The notes: generated by a model not told the origin, from the sequence alone. A stretch of 43,572 nucleotides of DNA from Clostridia bacterium (GCA_035561135.1 DATMYA010000061.1:1-43572), one strand, 5' to 3'; positions 26,287-35,390 are shown, counted from the stretch's first letter. A program made the numbers and translations.

Positions 26287-27408
26287 ATGCAAGCAATCCT
26301 TTCGCTGGAAGATGGACGAATCTTCCGCGGCAAAGGCTACGGCGCAGCAGGCGAGTGCTACGGCGAAGTAGTTTTTAACACCTCCATCACCGGCTATCAG
26401 GAAATCTTCACCGACCCTTCCTATGCCGGGCAAATCGTCGTTCTTACGAACCCAGAGATAGGAAACTACGGCACCACTCCGGAAGACGAGGAGGCGGGCA
26501 AGCCTTACATTGAGGGCCTGATCGTGCGTGAGTTCTCGCGCGTGGCCTCGAACTGGCGCTCGCAGCAAGTTGCCGATGAATACCTGGAGCGCTACAAGAT
26601 TCCGGTGCTTGCGGACATCGACACGAGAGCGCTCGTACGTCATTTGCGCGACCACGGCGTGATGCGCGGCGTTATCTCCACCATCGAGCACGACGTTGAC
26701 AAACTGGTGGCGAAAGCGCGCTCGATCAAAAAGATGGATGGCACCGATCTGGCGAAGGTCGTCACGACTCCGCAGGCCTACCGCTGGGAGAAGGGCGAGA
26801 TCGAGCCGGGACGCATCGTCGCGCCCGTCGAGGCGAAGCATAAAGTCGTTGCCTACGATTTTGGAATTAAGCACAACATCCTGCGCAAGCTGGTTGGCTC
26901 GTGTTGCGATGTGACCGTCGTTCCGGCCTCGACCAGCGCGGAAGACGTCCTGGCGATGAAGCCCGACGGAGTCTTTCTATCCAACGGCCCCGGAGATCCC
27001 GAGCCGGTGACGTACGCGCAGGAGAGCATCCGAAAGATGGCTGGACGCGTGCCGATCTTCGGCATCTGTCTCGGACACCAGTTAATCGGACTCGCACTCG
27101 GCGGCAAAACCTACAAGCTCAAGTTTGGACACCACGGCGGCAACCATCCGGTGAAGCAGTTGACGACCGGCAAGGTCGAGATTACGGCGCACAACCACAA
27201 CTTCGCCGTCGATCCCGATTCGCTGAAGCAGAGCGAAGTCGAGTTGACGCACGTGGACCTGAACGACAACACGCTGGAGGGCATGCGTCACCGCTCTTAT
27301 CCGCTGTTCAGCGTGCAGTACCACCCGGAAGCCTCACCAGGCCCGCATGATTCCCACTACCTGTTTGGGGACTTCGTGAAGATGATGGAGGAATGGAAGG
27401 GAAAGTAA
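26287..27408 (+). CDS. carA: Carbamoyl-phosphate synthase small subunit
   Basis: 373 residues, near the usual length. The N-terminal half has the typical [20 protein letters not shown] and [15 protein letters not shown]. The glutamine amidotransferase half has the nucleophile C261 in [11 protein letters not shown] and the His/Glu pair H346/E348 in [14 protein letters not shown]. It hydrolyses glutamine and channels ammonia to CarB for carbamoyl phosphate, the precursor of arginine and pyrimidines. GGAG lies six bases before the ATG. I see no PyrR- or arginine-type attenuator upstream. The partner carB follows only after a 1.1-kb repeat-rich insertion. Confidence 0.97.
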   Translation: MQAILSLEDGRIFRGKGYGAAGECYGEVVFNTSITGYQEIFTDPSYAGQIVVLTNPEIGNYGTTPEDEEAGKPYIEGLIVREFSRVASNWRSQQVADEYLERYKIPVLADIDTRALVRHLRDHGVMRGVISTIEHDVDKLVAKARSIKKMDGTDLAKVVTTPQAYRWEKGEIEPGRIVAPVEAKHKVVAYDFGIKHNILRKLVGSCCDVTVVPASTSAEDVLAMKPDGVFLSNGPGDPEPVTYAQESIRKMAGRVPIFGICLGHQLIGLALGGKTYKLKFGHHGGNHPVKQLTTGKVEITAHNHNFAVDPDSLKQSEVELTHVDLNDNTLEGMRHRSYPLFSVQYHPEASPGPHDSHYLFGDFVKMMEEWKGK

Positions 27409-27461
27409 GGTTCCTTTTCAGAGGGCGAGCGGCTACATGGGCTGCTGAAGAAGTCGATTCT

Positions 27462-27528
27462 TTGAAGGGGCACGCCTTTAGGCGTGCCGCAAGTCAGTGC
27501 ATGGAAGGGCGGCTTTAGCCGCCGAGGG
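27462..27528 (+). repeat. REP doublet, left boundary of the RAYT cassette
   Basis: Two hairpins: GGCACGCC-TTTA-GGCGTGCC, then GGCGGC-TTTA-GCCGCC, followed by GAGGG. The same architecture and much of the sequence recur at 38741-38808. Confidence 0.8.
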
Positions 27529-27534
27529 ACTGTT

Positions 27535-28110
27535 TTGAGGCCGCAACGAGAACCGGTCAGGAACAATGGGCAAACGTACTTTGTCACGGCGCAGACGTGG
27601 CAGCGGCGTCCGTTGTTTCTAGCACGACCCTGGGCGAGTTTGTTCATCGAGACGCTTTTGCACTACCGGCCATCAGCTTATCTTCTCCATGAGTTTGTGT
27701 TAATGCCGGAGCACTTCCATCTGCTCATATCGCCTGTCGGAACTTTGGAGAAGTCGATCCAGTTCATCAAGGGCGGGTTCTCCTTCAGAGCCAAGAGGGA
27801 ACTGGGATCGAACATGGAAGTGTGGCAGAAGAGCTTCACCGATCACCGGATCAGGGATGATGCTGATTACGAGAAGCATGTACAGTACGTTTATTCGAAT
27901 CCGGTGAAGAGGCGGCTTTGCAATGCCGCGATAGAGTTTCCCTATTGTTCAGCGTTTCCTGGTTTAGTGAAGGACCCAGGCCCTCAGCGCCTAAAGGCGC
28001 TGGAGCGTCAGGCTGCCGTTGGCGCGCCTGAAGGCGCGCCCCTTCAAAGATTTGAGCGTAGGGCGCTGAAAGAAGCCCCTTGCAAAGAAGTTGAGAGTCG
28101 GCCCGGCTGA
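27535..28110 (+). CDS. REP-associated tyrosine transposase (RAYT, Y1/HUH family)
   Basis: 191 residues if the TTG at 27535 is used, just after the left REP; a GTG at 27484 would start inside that REP. The HUH metal motif is H60-F-H62 in LMPEHFHLLISP. The nucleophile is probably Y118 or Y120 in VQYVYSNPVKRRL. TYFVTAQTWQRRPLF and KGGFSFRAKRELG are typical of the family. The enzyme nicks single-stranded REP hairpins. The last ~43 residues (from PGPQRLKALERQ on) are encoded by the inverted REP and the start of the tandem array and are unlike normal RAYTs, so the functional protein probably ends near residue 150. The gene may be intact or ageing. Confidence 0.85.
   Translation: MRPQREPVRNNGQTYFVTAQTWQRRPLFLARPWASLFIETLLHYRPSAYLLHEFVLMPEHFHLLISPVGTLEKSIQFIKGGFSFRAKRELGSNMEVWQKSFTDHRIRDDADYEKHVQYVYSNPVKRRLCNAAIEFPYCSAFPGLVKDPGPQRLKALERQAAVGAPEGAPLQRFERRALKEAPCKEVESRPG
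27981..28048 (-). repeat. REP doublet, right boundary, inverted
   Basis: Read on the minus strand it gives TTGAAGGGGCGCGCCTTCAG..., a GGCGCGCC hairpin, then AGCGCC-TTTA-GGCGCT followed by GAGGG. The order and spacing match the left REP. It overlaps the 3' end of the RAYT reading frame. Confidence 0.75.
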
Positions 28111-28386
28111 AAGAAAAAAGCCTTTTTCAGGAAGTTGAGAGTCGCTACTGCTGGAATAAGTCTCTTCCAATGAAGTTGAGAGTCGACGCGGCTGAAGGGG
28201 CGCGCCTTCAAAGATTTGAGCGTAGGGGTGCTGAAAGCAGCCTCTTGCAAAGAAGTTGAGAGTCGGCCCGGCTGAAAGAAAGAAGCCTTTTCAGGAAGTT
28301 GAGAGTCGCTACTGCTGGAATAAGTCTCTTCCAATGAAGTCGAGAGTCGACGCGGCTGAAGAAGCGTTTTCAAAGAAGTTGAGAGG
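28048..28386. repeat. Higher-order tandem array: 2 x 164 bp, each of four ~41-bp monomers
   Basis: Monomers begin at 28048, 28087, 28131, 28172, 28212, 28252, 28295, 28336 and 28375 (last partial). Six full monomers start GAAGTTGAGAGTCG or a one-base variant (GAAGTCGAGAGTCG at 28336), and two start AGATTTGAGCGTAG. The 1st/5th, 2nd/6th, 3rd/7th and 4th/8th are near-identical pairs, and the 3rd and 7th are identical over 41 bases. Several monomers hold a small hairpin with a different stem each. It abuts the right REP of the RAYT cassette. Confidence 0.92.
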
Positions 28387-28493
28387 CTAACTTCCAGAAT
28401 GACGTTCTAACGTCGAGGAACTGCTGATTCGCTCCTCAAATGATAACCAGAAACTAAGACGAAAGAGTTGATCAAGGATTTAAGAACTCGTAC

Positions 28494-31400
28494 ATGCCTA
28501 GAAGAAACGACATTTCGAAGATCCTCATCATCGGTTCCGGGCCGATCGTAATCGGCCAGTCGGCCGAGTTCGATTACTCGGGCACACAGGCTTGCAAGGC
28601 GCTCAAGGACGAAGGTTATGAAGTGGTGCTGGTGAACTCCAATCCGGCCACGATCATGACCGACCCCGAGATGGCCGACCGCACCTACGTCGAGCCGCTT
28701 ACGCGCACCTACCTGGAAGAGATCATTAAACAGGAGGTGCAGCGCGGCGTCGGCAACGGATTTGCGATTCTGCCTACCGTCGGCGGACAGACGGCGCTCA
28801 ACCTCGCCGTTGAACTGGCCGACTCCGGCGTGCTGGAGAAGTACAACGTCACGCTGATCGGCGCGCAGCTTGAGGCAATCAAAAAGGCCGAAGATCGCCT
28901 GATGTTCAAGGATGCGATGACGCGCATCGGGCTCGATGTGCCGCGTTCAGCGCTGGTGAACAATCTTCGCGATGGCCTCGACTTCAGCACGAAGCTCGGG
29001 TTTCCGGTCGTGCTGCGTCCGTCGTTCACGCTCGGTGGGTCGGGCGGCGGCATCGCCTACAACCGTGAAGAGTTGCTGGAACTGCTGGCGCGCGGACTCG
29101 ACCTCTCGCCCGTGCATGAAGTGTTGATCGAAGAGAGCGTGCTGGGTTGGAAGGAATACGAACTCGAATTGATGCGCGACATGGCCGACAACGTCATCGT
29201 CATCTGCTCGATCGAGAACTTCGATCCCATGGGCGTGCACACCGGCGATTCCATCACCGTGGCACCCGCGCAGACCCTCAGCGACCGAGAGTACCAGGCT
29301 ATGCGCGATGCGGCTCTCAAGGTCATCCGCGAGATCGGAGTTGAGACGGGCGGCTCCAACATTCAGTTCGGCATACATCCGTCGAATGGACGCATGGTCA
29401 TCATCGAGATGAATCCTCGCGTTTCGCGCTCTTCCGCGCTGGCGTCGAAAGCTACGGGATTTCCGATTGCAAAGATCGCAGCGAAACTCGCAGTCGGCTA
29501 CACGCTTGATGAGATCACGAACGACATCACGCGCAAGACTCCCGCGTGTTTCGAGCCTACGCTTGACTATGTTGTCGTGAAGATCCCGAAATGGCAGTTT
29601 GAGAAGTTTCCTGGCACCGACGAGACGCTTGGCCCGCAGATGAAGTCCGTCGGCGAGGCAATGGCGATTGGACGCACATTCAAGGAAGCGCTGCTGAAAG
29701 GCATTCGATCGCTTGAAACCGGCAAGCGGCTTGGCTCGGAAAAGATCGAGCCGAAGATCGTTACAAAGCGGTTGGTAACGCCGCATCCCGAGCGGCTACG
29801 GTATCTGCGTTACGCGCTGCGCAACGGACATACGGTGCAGCAAGTCGCAAAAATTACCGGCATCGATCCCTGGTTCCTCTACCAGTTGAAAGAAATCTCC
29901 GACGCGCAGATTGAGTTGGAGAACACATCGCTCGACGCCATCGATGCCGACACGTTGCGCGAGGCGAAGCGCTTGGGCTTCAGCGATGCTCGTATTTCCG
30001 AGGTGTGGCATATCCCGAACGGCGGTGCCGAGAGGGTTCGGCAGTTGCGAAAACAGCACGGCGTGGCTCCGGTGTACAAGCGCGTCGATACCTGCGCAGC
30101 GGAGTTTGAGAGCTATACGCCGTACATGTACTCGACCTACGAGGAAGAGGACGAGGCCGCGCCAACCGCAAAGAAGAAGGTCATGATCCTCGGCAGTGGG
30201 CCGAACCGCATCGGGCAGGGAATCGAGTTCGACTATTGCTGCTGCCATGCGGCATTCGCGCTGCGTGACGACGGCTACGAGACAATCATGGTCAACTGCA
30301 ATCCCGAGACTGTCTCGACGGATTACGACACCAGCGACCGCCTGTATTTTGAGCCACTCACGTTTGAAGACGTTATGGCCATCTACGAGCATGAGTCGCA
30401 GGGCGGCGCGGAAGTCGGCCTGATTGTGCAGTTCGGCGGACAGACGCCGCTGAACCTTGCGCTGCCGCTGAAGGCTGCCGGTGTACCCATCATCGGAACG
30501 TCGCCAGAGTCAATTGACCTCGCAGAAGATCGCAAGCGTTTTGGCAAGCTGCTGGATGAGCTGAAAATTCCCCAACCGCCGGGGGGCACGGCTGTTTCAG
30601 TCGAAGAAGCCGTTGCCGTCGCGAATCGGATTGGGTACCCGGTACTGGTGCGGCCGTCGTACGTGCTAGGTGGACGCGCCATGGTCATCGCCTACGATGA
30701 CGAGGCGGTTGTCCGTTACATGAAGGAAGCGGTCGAGTATTCGCAGGACCGTCCTATTCTCATCGATCACTTCCTGGAAGAGGCGACGGAGGTGGACGTT
30801 GACGCCATCAGCGATGGCGAGGATGTCGTCATCGGCGGCATTATGGAACATATCGAGGAGGCCGGCATTCACTCCGGCGATTCGTCTTGCGTGCTGCCCT
30901 CGGTCGATATCTCTGAACGCTCGCTGAACACGATCCGCGAGCACACGTATAAGCTAGCGCGAGCGCTGAAGGTTGTCGGACTGATGAACGTGCAGTACGC
31001 GATCCAGCGCGACACGGTTTATGTGATTGAGGTGAACCCACGCGCATCGCGCACGGTGCCCTATGTTTCGAAGGCGACTGGCGTGCCCCTGGCGAAGATC
31101 GCCGCACGACTGATGACCGGACGGAAGCTGCGCGAGTTCCTGCCGGAAAACGTCGCTCGCGCGAATCGCGGAGAAGTGAGCGACCTCAACACTGGTGCCG
31201 GCCACTACGTAAAGTCTCCGGTCTTTCCATGGAACAAATTCCCTGGCGTTGATACGGTCCTCGGGCCGGAAATGCGCTCTACCGGCGAAGTGATGGGCGT
31301 TGCGGATACCTTTGGCGAAGCGTTTGCCAAGGCGCAGATCGCCGCAGGGCAAACACTGCCGACGAAGGGCACCATTTTCATCAGCGTTGAAGATCGAGAC

Positions 31401-31781
31401 AAGCCGAACGTGGCGGACGTCGCTCGCAAGTTTGTCGACCTCGGATTCAAGCTTGTGGCTACGCACGGCACGGCCGATGTGCTGGAACGAACGGGCATGC
31501 AGGTTGAGCGCGTCTACAAAGTGAAGGAAGGGCGTCCGAATGTCGTCGACCTGATTAAGGGCGAGCGCATTCAGCTCATCATCAACACGCCGCACGGAAT
31601 AGAGCCTTGGTTCGACGAGAAGGCCATCAGGCGGGCCGCCATTGTTGCGCGCATCCCTACGATCACGACGCTCTCAGCTGCGCGTGCTGCCGTGGATGGT
31701 ATCCCCGTATTGCAGCGTGGCGTTGTTACTGTCCAGAACCTTCAGGAACTGCACGCGGGACGGAAGGCTGTCGCGAAGTAA
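28494..31781 (+). CDS. carB: Carbamoyl-phosphate synthase large subunit
   Basis: 1095 residues, slightly longer than the ~1070 usual. The two homologous halves each carry an ATP-grasp domain: first with [20 protein letters not shown] and [18 protein letters not shown]; second with [20 protein letters not shown] and [18 protein letters not shown]. The C-terminal MGS-like allosteric domain starts near 950 ([20 protein letters not shown]) and ends in [13 protein letters not shown]. The first half phosphorylates bicarbonate, the second carbamate. There is no clear ribosome binding site. A terminator follows. Confidence 0.98.
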   Translation: MPRRNDISKILIIGSGPIVIGQSAEFDYSGTQACKALKDEGYEVVLVNSNPATIMTDPEMADRTYVEPLTRTYLEEIIKQEVQRGVGNGFAILPTVGGQTALNLAVELADSGVLEKYNVTLIGAQLEAIKKAEDRLMFKDAMTRIGLDVPRSALVNNLRDGLDFSTKLGFPVVLRPSFTLGGSGGGIAYNREELLELLARGLDLSPVHEVLIEESVLGWKEYELELMRDMADNVIVICSIENFDPMGVHTGDSITVAPAQTLSDREYQAMRDAALKVIREIGVETGGSNIQFGIHPSNGRMVIIEMNPRVSRSSALASKATGFPIAKIAAKLAVGYTLDEITNDITRKTPACFEPTLDYVVVKIPKWQFEKFPGTDETLGPQMKSVGEAMAIGRTFKEALLKGIRSLETGKRLGSEKIEPKIVTKRLVTPHPERLRYLRYALRNGHTVQQVAKITGIDPWFLYQLKEISDAQIELENTSLDAIDADTLREAKRLGFSDARISEVWHIPNGGAERVRQLRKQHGVAPVYKRVDTCAAEFESYTPYMYSTYEEEDEAAPTAKKKVMILGSGPNRIGQGIEFDYCCCHAAFALRDDGYETIMVNCNPETVSTDYDTSDRLYFEPLTFEDVMAIYEHESQGGAEVGLIVQFGGQTPLNLALPLKAAGVPIIGTSPESIDLAEDRKRFGKLLDELKIPQPPGGTAVSVEEAVAVANRIGYPVLVRPSYVLGGRAMVIAYDDEAVVRYMKEAVEYSQDRPILIDHFLEEATEVDVDAISDGEDVVIGGIMEHIEEAGIHSGDSSCVLPSVDISERSLNTIREHTYKLARALKVVGLMNVQYAIQRDTVYVIEVNPRASRTVPYVSKATGVPLAKIAARLMTGRKLREFLPENVARANRGEVSDLNTGAGHYVKSPVFPWNKFPGVDTVLGPEMRSTGEVMGVADTFGEAFAKAQIAAGQTLPTKGTIFISVEDRDKPNVADVARKFVDLGFKLVATHGTADVLERTGMQVERVYKVKEGRPNVVDLIKGERIQLIINTPHGIEPWFDEKAIRRAAIVARIPTITTLSAARAAVDGIPVLQRGVVTVQNLQELHAGRKAVAK

Positions 31782-31802
31782 GCTGCGGCGAATGTGGAAC
31801 TG

Positions 31803-31838
31803 AGGGGCATCGTCAGCGATGCCCCTTCTCGTTTCCTC
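31803..31838 (+). terminator. Rho-independent terminator of carB
   Basis: AGGGGCATCG/CGATGCCCCT, a ten-base stem with loop TCAG, followed by TCTCGTTT. A candidate promoter for the next gene (TTCTCG at 31826-31831, 16 bases, TACAAT at 31848-31853) overlaps its end. Confidence 0.85.
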
Positions 31839-31874
31839 TGGTTGCGATACAATCCGTTCCGCCACGAGGTGAAC

Positions 31875-32900
31875 ATGAGAACTTTCGCTCGCGCCGTCGC
31901 AGTCTGTTCCGTTCTGTTGTCGTCCCTTCTTCTCTGCGCGCAGCAGCCCAGGCCGTCTGAATTTGCGCATACGTTCTCCATCGTTGCGCGAGATCCGCAG
32001 ACGGGCGAGTTGGGCGTAGCGGTGCAGTCGCACTGGTTTTCCGTGGGCTCGAGCGTGCCTTGGGCGGAGGCCGGCGTCGGTGCGGTTGCGACGCAGTCGT
32101 TTGTCGACCCCAGCTACGGTAAGCTCGGGCTCGATCTGATGAGGGCTGGGCGCAGTGCGCCGGATGTGCTGAAAGGGTTGGTCGCCGCCGATGACGGGCG
32201 CGACGTTCGACAAGTCGGGATGGTGGATGCGCAGGGTCGCGTCGCAGCACATACCGGTACGAAATGCGTTGGCGAGGCCGGACACATCGTTGGCGAGAAC
32301 TTCACCGTCCAAGCCAACATGATGTTGAACGGCAAGATATGGCCGGCCATGGCAGCCGCCTTCCGTCAGGCAAAGGGCGATCTGGCCGACCGCATGCTCG
32401 CAGCACTCGACGCAGCACAGGCCGCTGGTGGTGACGCTCGCGGACGGCAGTCGGCGGCCATCATCGTGGTGAAGGCGAAAGCGAGCGGGCGTCCGTGGGA
32501 AGACCGCGTCTTCGACCTGCGCGTGGAAGATAGCCCCGAGCCGCTGAAAGAGTTGCGTCGCCTTATCACTCTGCAACGCGCTTACAACCACATGAATGCC
32601 GGCGATCTCGCGGTGGAGCACAAGGACAATGAGGGCGCACTGCGCGAGTACGGAGCGGCTGAGAAACTGGCCTCCGGCGTTGAGGGGGTTGACCCTAGCC
32701 GCCTGGCCGAGATGACGTACTGGCACGCACAGGCTCTCGCGCAAATGGGCCGTCTTGACGAGGCGTTGCCGCTGTTCAAGCGCGCTTTTGCGATTTATCC
32801 AAACTGGGTGATCATGACTCCGCGAGTTGCGAAATCAGGCCTATTGCCGAGTGATCCGAAGGTGTTGGATCGCATTCTGGCGCAGGCACCTCCCAAGTAA
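31875..32900 (+). CDS. Exported DUF1028 Ntn-hydrolase-like protein
   Basis: 341 residues from the ATG with GAGG nearby upstream. A signal peptide (MRTFARAVAVCSVLLSSLLL) ends near CAQ-Q. The DUF1028 domain follows: HTFSIVARDPQTGELGVAVQ, PWAEAGVGAVATQSFVDPSY, GRVAAHTGTKCVGEAGHIVG, NFTVQANMML. The last ~110 residues are TPR-like (YNHMNAGDLAVEHKDNEGAL, YWHAQALAQMGRLDEALPLF). DUF1028 is related to Ntn hydrolases, and the C-terminal helical repeats may bind substrate or peptidoglycan. The reaction is not known. Confidence 0.88.
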   Translation: MRTFARAVAVCSVLLSSLLLCAQQPRPSEFAHTFSIVARDPQTGELGVAVQSHWFSVGSSVPWAEAGVGAVATQSFVDPSYGKLGLDLMRAGRSAPDVLKGLVAADDGRDVRQVGMVDAQGRVAAHTGTKCVGEAGHIVGENFTVQANMMLNGKIWPAMAAAFRQAKGDLADRMLAALDAAQAAGGDARGRQSAAIIVVKAKASGRPWEDRVFDLRVEDSPEPLKELRRLITLQRAYNHMNAGDLAVEHKDNEGALREYGAAEKLASGVEGVDPSRLAEMTYWHAQALAQMGRLDEALPLFKRAFAIYPNWVIMTPRVAKSGLLPSDPKVLDRILAQAPPK

Positions 32901-33033
32901 TGCAGAGCTACGGAGCTGATGAAGTTTTGAGTTGCTTGGCTCAGTAGCTCGACGGTGGCTGTAGCTCTCTTCTATGTTCGTTCCGAAAACAGTATGCTAG
33001 ACGGTCATCAATTCTCTTTAGGACTCGCCTTCA

Positions 33034-34110
33034 ATGTTGCTCAACGGAATCTTTCCCCCGATCACGACGCCGTTCTATCCCGACGGACAGGTCTATCACA
33101 AAAAGCTCGAGCACAACGTTGAGCGCTACTCCAGGACGCCGATCAGCGGAATCGTGGTGCAGGGATCGACGGGCGAAGCGCTCATGCTCAGCGACCAGGA
33201 AAAGCGGGACGTTTTGAAGACGGCGATTGAAAGTGCTGCGGCCGAGAAGGTCATGATTGCCGGATGCGGCATCGAGTCGGCGATCGAGACCTTGCGCCTG
33301 ATTGAGTATGCGGCCGAGCTTGGGTATGACGCCGCCATGATTCGTACGCCGCACTACTACAAGGCGCAAACCAAGCCGGAGAACACGTTGGCCTTCTATC
33401 GCACCGTCGCCGATCGCTCGCCGCTGCCGCTCATCATCTACAACTTCCCGCAGTCCACCGGTTATGACATTCCGGCCGATGTGGTCGTCCAGCTTGCCGA
33501 GCACCCGCAGATTGCTGCCATCAAGGAGTCTTGCGGCGTTATAGAGAAAGTGAAGATGATGATCGACAACACGCGGCACATCAAGCGCGCGGCGACCGTC
33601 ACCGAGCGCTTCGAGCCTGTCACCGGCCGCATGATGAAGAAGGCAACTGCGTCTGTGTCGGCAGCGGCAGCCGGAGAAGTGATCCCCGCAGCGGCCCTGG
33701 CCACGTCATCGGTGAAGCCGTCGTCCTCGGGCGTGCAGATGGTTGGCAACTTGAAAATGCGGCAGAAAGAAGTCGGGTTCCAGGTGCTTGTTGGCTCGGC
33801 GCAGAAGCTGTACGCATCGTTGCAGGTTGGCGCGGTCGGCGCCATTCTCGCATTCGCCGATGCTGCACCCACCGCATGTTACGAGATCTATGCGGCGTTC
33901 AAAGATGGCGACATGAAGCTGTCGCAGGAAAAGCAGGAACGCATTGCGAAAGCCGCCGTGCGCATCGTCGGCGAACTCACCATCCCCGGCGTGAAGTACG
34001 CGATGGACCTTAACGGCTACTTCGGCGGTGTCGGACGTCTGCCGTTGCTGCCGCTGACTGGCGAGGCTAAGGCCGAAGTCGAACAGTTGATGGCGAACAT
34101 CAACAACTGA
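33034..34110 (+). CDS. DapA-family (dihydrodipicolinate synthase-like) aldolase with insertion
   Basis: 358 residues, about 60 more than the usual ~295. The (beta/alpha)8 barrel features are present: GIFPPITTPFYPDG at the start, QGSTGEALMLSDQEK (phosphate/carboxylate loop), the catalytic Tyr136 in LIIYNFPQSTG, and Schiff-base Lys164 in AAIKESCG. After IEKVKMMIDN there is a ~68-residue insertion (about 181-248), rich in Ala/Ser/Val, before the barrel resumes at FQVLVGSAQKLYASLQVGAVG. The family adds pyruvate to aldehydes or cleaves such products; the true substrate cannot be told, and DHDPS is not certain. It stands alone with a terminator after it. Confidence 0.88.
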   Translation: MLLNGIFPPITTPFYPDGQVYHKKLEHNVERYSRTPISGIVVQGSTGEALMLSDQEKRDVLKTAIESAAAEKVMIAGCGIESAIETLRLIEYAAELGYDAAMIRTPHYYKAQTKPENTLAFYRTVADRSPLPLIIYNFPQSTGYDIPADVVVQLAEHPQIAAIKESCGVIEKVKMMIDNTRHIKRAATVTERFEPVTGRMMKKATASVSAAAAGEVIPAAALATSSVKPSSSGVQMVGNLKMRQKEVGFQVLVGSAQKLYASLQVGAVGAILAFADAAPTACYEIYAAFKDGDMKLSQEKQERIAKAAVRIVGELTIPGVKYAMDLNGYFGGVGRLPLLPLTGEAKAEVEQLMANINN

Positions 34111-34127
34111 TCGCGGAAGTGCTTCAG

Positions 34128-34155
34128 CGCCTCCGGTGCGCCGGAGGCGTTTGTG
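34128..34155 (+). terminator. Terminator after the DapA-family gene
   Basis: CGCCTCCGG/CCGGAGGCG (34128-34136 with 34141-34149) and loop TGCG, followed by TTTGTG. It lies 18 bases after the stop. Confidence 0.75.
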
Positions 34156-34269
34156 TGTGTGGAGCCGGAGCATGGTGCAGCGCATTCTTCTGGCCGAGTG
34201 ACAACCGCAGTAATGGCGAAGCCGAGCGGGACGTGTTATGCGCCCCTCTTCCGCTTGACATGAAAGGCG

Positions 34270-35136
34270 CTACGCTGCCCGCTTGCTCTTTCGATTTTTC
34301 TGCAAGATCTTCGGCGAGCGATTTGTGCCCGTGCTGGCCCCCACATTCGGAGACTCGGCAGCATCGGCCTCGTCTAGCTCGTCAACCAGGTGCGGTGTGC
34401 CCCGGCGGTTCATTGTGCGCCCGCCAACTCCGGGCGAATTCGATGCAGGCGGCTGAACCGTTCCACGTCCGGCAAATGGCTCAGGTTCCTGGCGCTTGAC
34501 AGCGATATTCTGGCTCGTGTCAAGTTCGCGATTCCCGCTATTCTGAGCGCTTTTCAGGTTTAGCGCGTTTGTCCCAGGATCGCGACCCTCGGTTTCTCCG
34601 GTCTGCGGGTTGACGATGTAGAGCAGGTCGGAAAGATCCGACGCATGCTCCTCTTCCTCTTCCAGGATGTGCTCCAGCATTCGTCGTGTCGTCGGATCGG
34701 CATCGCCGAAGAAGCGAATCATCTCCTGGTAGACCTCAATGACGGTGCGCTCCGCGATCAGGTCTTCGCGAATCATGTCCCCCAGAGTCTCGCCCTCCAC
34801 ATATTGGGCAACGGAACGCTGCAGCAGCGATGCCGGATTGAAGTCCGGCTTTCCGCCGAGTTGCTGGATCCGTTCGGCGATTTCGTCGGCATGCTCGCGT
34901 TCGGAGTCGGCGTGTTCCTTGAATTCATTCGCCACTGTGCGACCGTGAACGCCGGTGGCCATGAAGTAATGGTGCGTGTATCGCAGGACGCAAACGATTT
35001 CGGTGGCGAGCGCCTCGTTCAAAATCTGAACGGCACGATCCTTATCAATCCTGTAACCTTCCGTGACTGGGCCGTCTTCAATTTTGCGCATCGCGCGTTC
35101 GCGTATTTCTTGGACGTCTTTAATGAATGTTGCCAT
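34270..35136 (-). CDS. Ferritin-like di-iron protein with long disordered tail
   Basis: 288 residues from the ATG after GAGGG. The first ~172 residues form a ferritin-like four-helix bundle: EALATEIVCVLRYTHHYFMA with E46, DSEREHADEIAERI with E79 and H82, DLIAERTVIEVYQEMI with E129, and EEEEHASDLSDLL with E161 and H164. This is the bacterioferritin-type di-iron pattern. The last ~115 residues (NPQTGETEGRDPGTN... to KNRKSKRAA) are polar, Pro/Asn/Arg-rich, with a basic end. It may store iron or protect DNA, with the tail perhaps binding nucleic acid. It is divergent from the TetR gene. Confidence 0.87.
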   Translation of the reverse strand: MATFIKDVQEIRERAMRKIEDGPVTEGYRIDKDRAVQILNEALATEIVCVLRYTHHYFMATGVHGRTVANEFKEHADSEREHADEIAERIQQLGGKPDFNPASLLQRSVAQYVEGETLGDMIREDLIAERTVIEVYQEMIRFFGDADPTTRRMLEHILEEEEEHASDLSDLLYIVNPQTGETEGRDPGTNALNLKSAQNSGNRELDTSQNIAVKRQEPEPFAGRGTVQPPASNSPGVGGRTMNRRGTPHLVDELDEADAAESPNVGASTGTNRSPKILQKNRKSKRAA

Positions 35137-35346
35137 CAGACCCTCAGGTGGGCTCAAGCCCTGCAATGGATGCTAATGCGATTAGTTGCCCCGGTGAAAA
35201 CGGATGTTGCCACCTACCGTGAGCGCAGCCATGCAGCAGGAGAGCGTGGCCGGATGAGTAAACGACGCTTGTGCCAGGCGTGTACTCGAGCAGGTCGATT
35301 CGCAAATCGGCGTGCTTGGAGCGGAGCACGCACGTATTTCTGCAAC

Positions 35347-35376
35347 TTGCGACTCTTGATGCACATCCAATAGAAT
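35347..35376 (+). promoter_or_regulatory. Promoter of the TetR regulator gene
   Basis: TTGCGA (35347-35352), an 18-base spacer and TAGAAT (35371-35376). Transcription would start near 35383, inside the palindrome at 35381-35390. The leader would be about 76 bases long. Confidence 0.55.
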
Positions 35377-35380
35377 CGAA

Positions 35381-35390
35381 CGAACGTTCG
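35381..35390. promoter_or_regulatory. Palindromic operator candidate CGAACGTTCG
   Basis: A perfect ten-base palindrome covering the predicted transcription start of the TetR gene, placed where a repressor would block its own transcription. It is preceded by GAATCGAA, so a longer half-site is possible. Confidence 0.55.

Larger units (their letters stand above)
27462..28048. mobile_element. RAYT cassette bounded by inverted REP doublets
   Basis: A 587-base unit. The left REP doublet (27462-27528) reads TTGAAGGGGCACGCC... and the right one (27981-28048) is a related doublet in inverted orientation. Between them lies a REP-associated tyrosine transposase gene. Bounded RAYT/REP units are thought to move or have moved REP sequences. 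It sits between carA and carB. Confidence 0.75.

Noticed and set aside
27484..27534. GTG start for the RAYT gene at 27484
   Set aside because: It lies inside the left REP and would add REP-encoded residues; the TTG at 27535 just after the REP is preferred, though not proven.
28044..28373. 109-codon open frame on the minus strand through the tandem array, with repeated RLSTSL-type words
   Set aside because: The 164-bp period is not a multiple of three, so repeated peptides appear in different frames; no ribosome binding site. The open frame is a by-product of few stops in the repeat.
28048..28386. CRISPR array
   Set aside because: The period of ~41 bases is too short for repeat plus spacer, the variable parts recur exactly in the second block, and there is no cas gene.
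28947..29786. Long antisense open frame (279 codons) inside carB
   Set aside because: Typical shadow of a GC-rich coding gene; composition is Arg/Ala/His-rich with no start signal and no recognisable domain.
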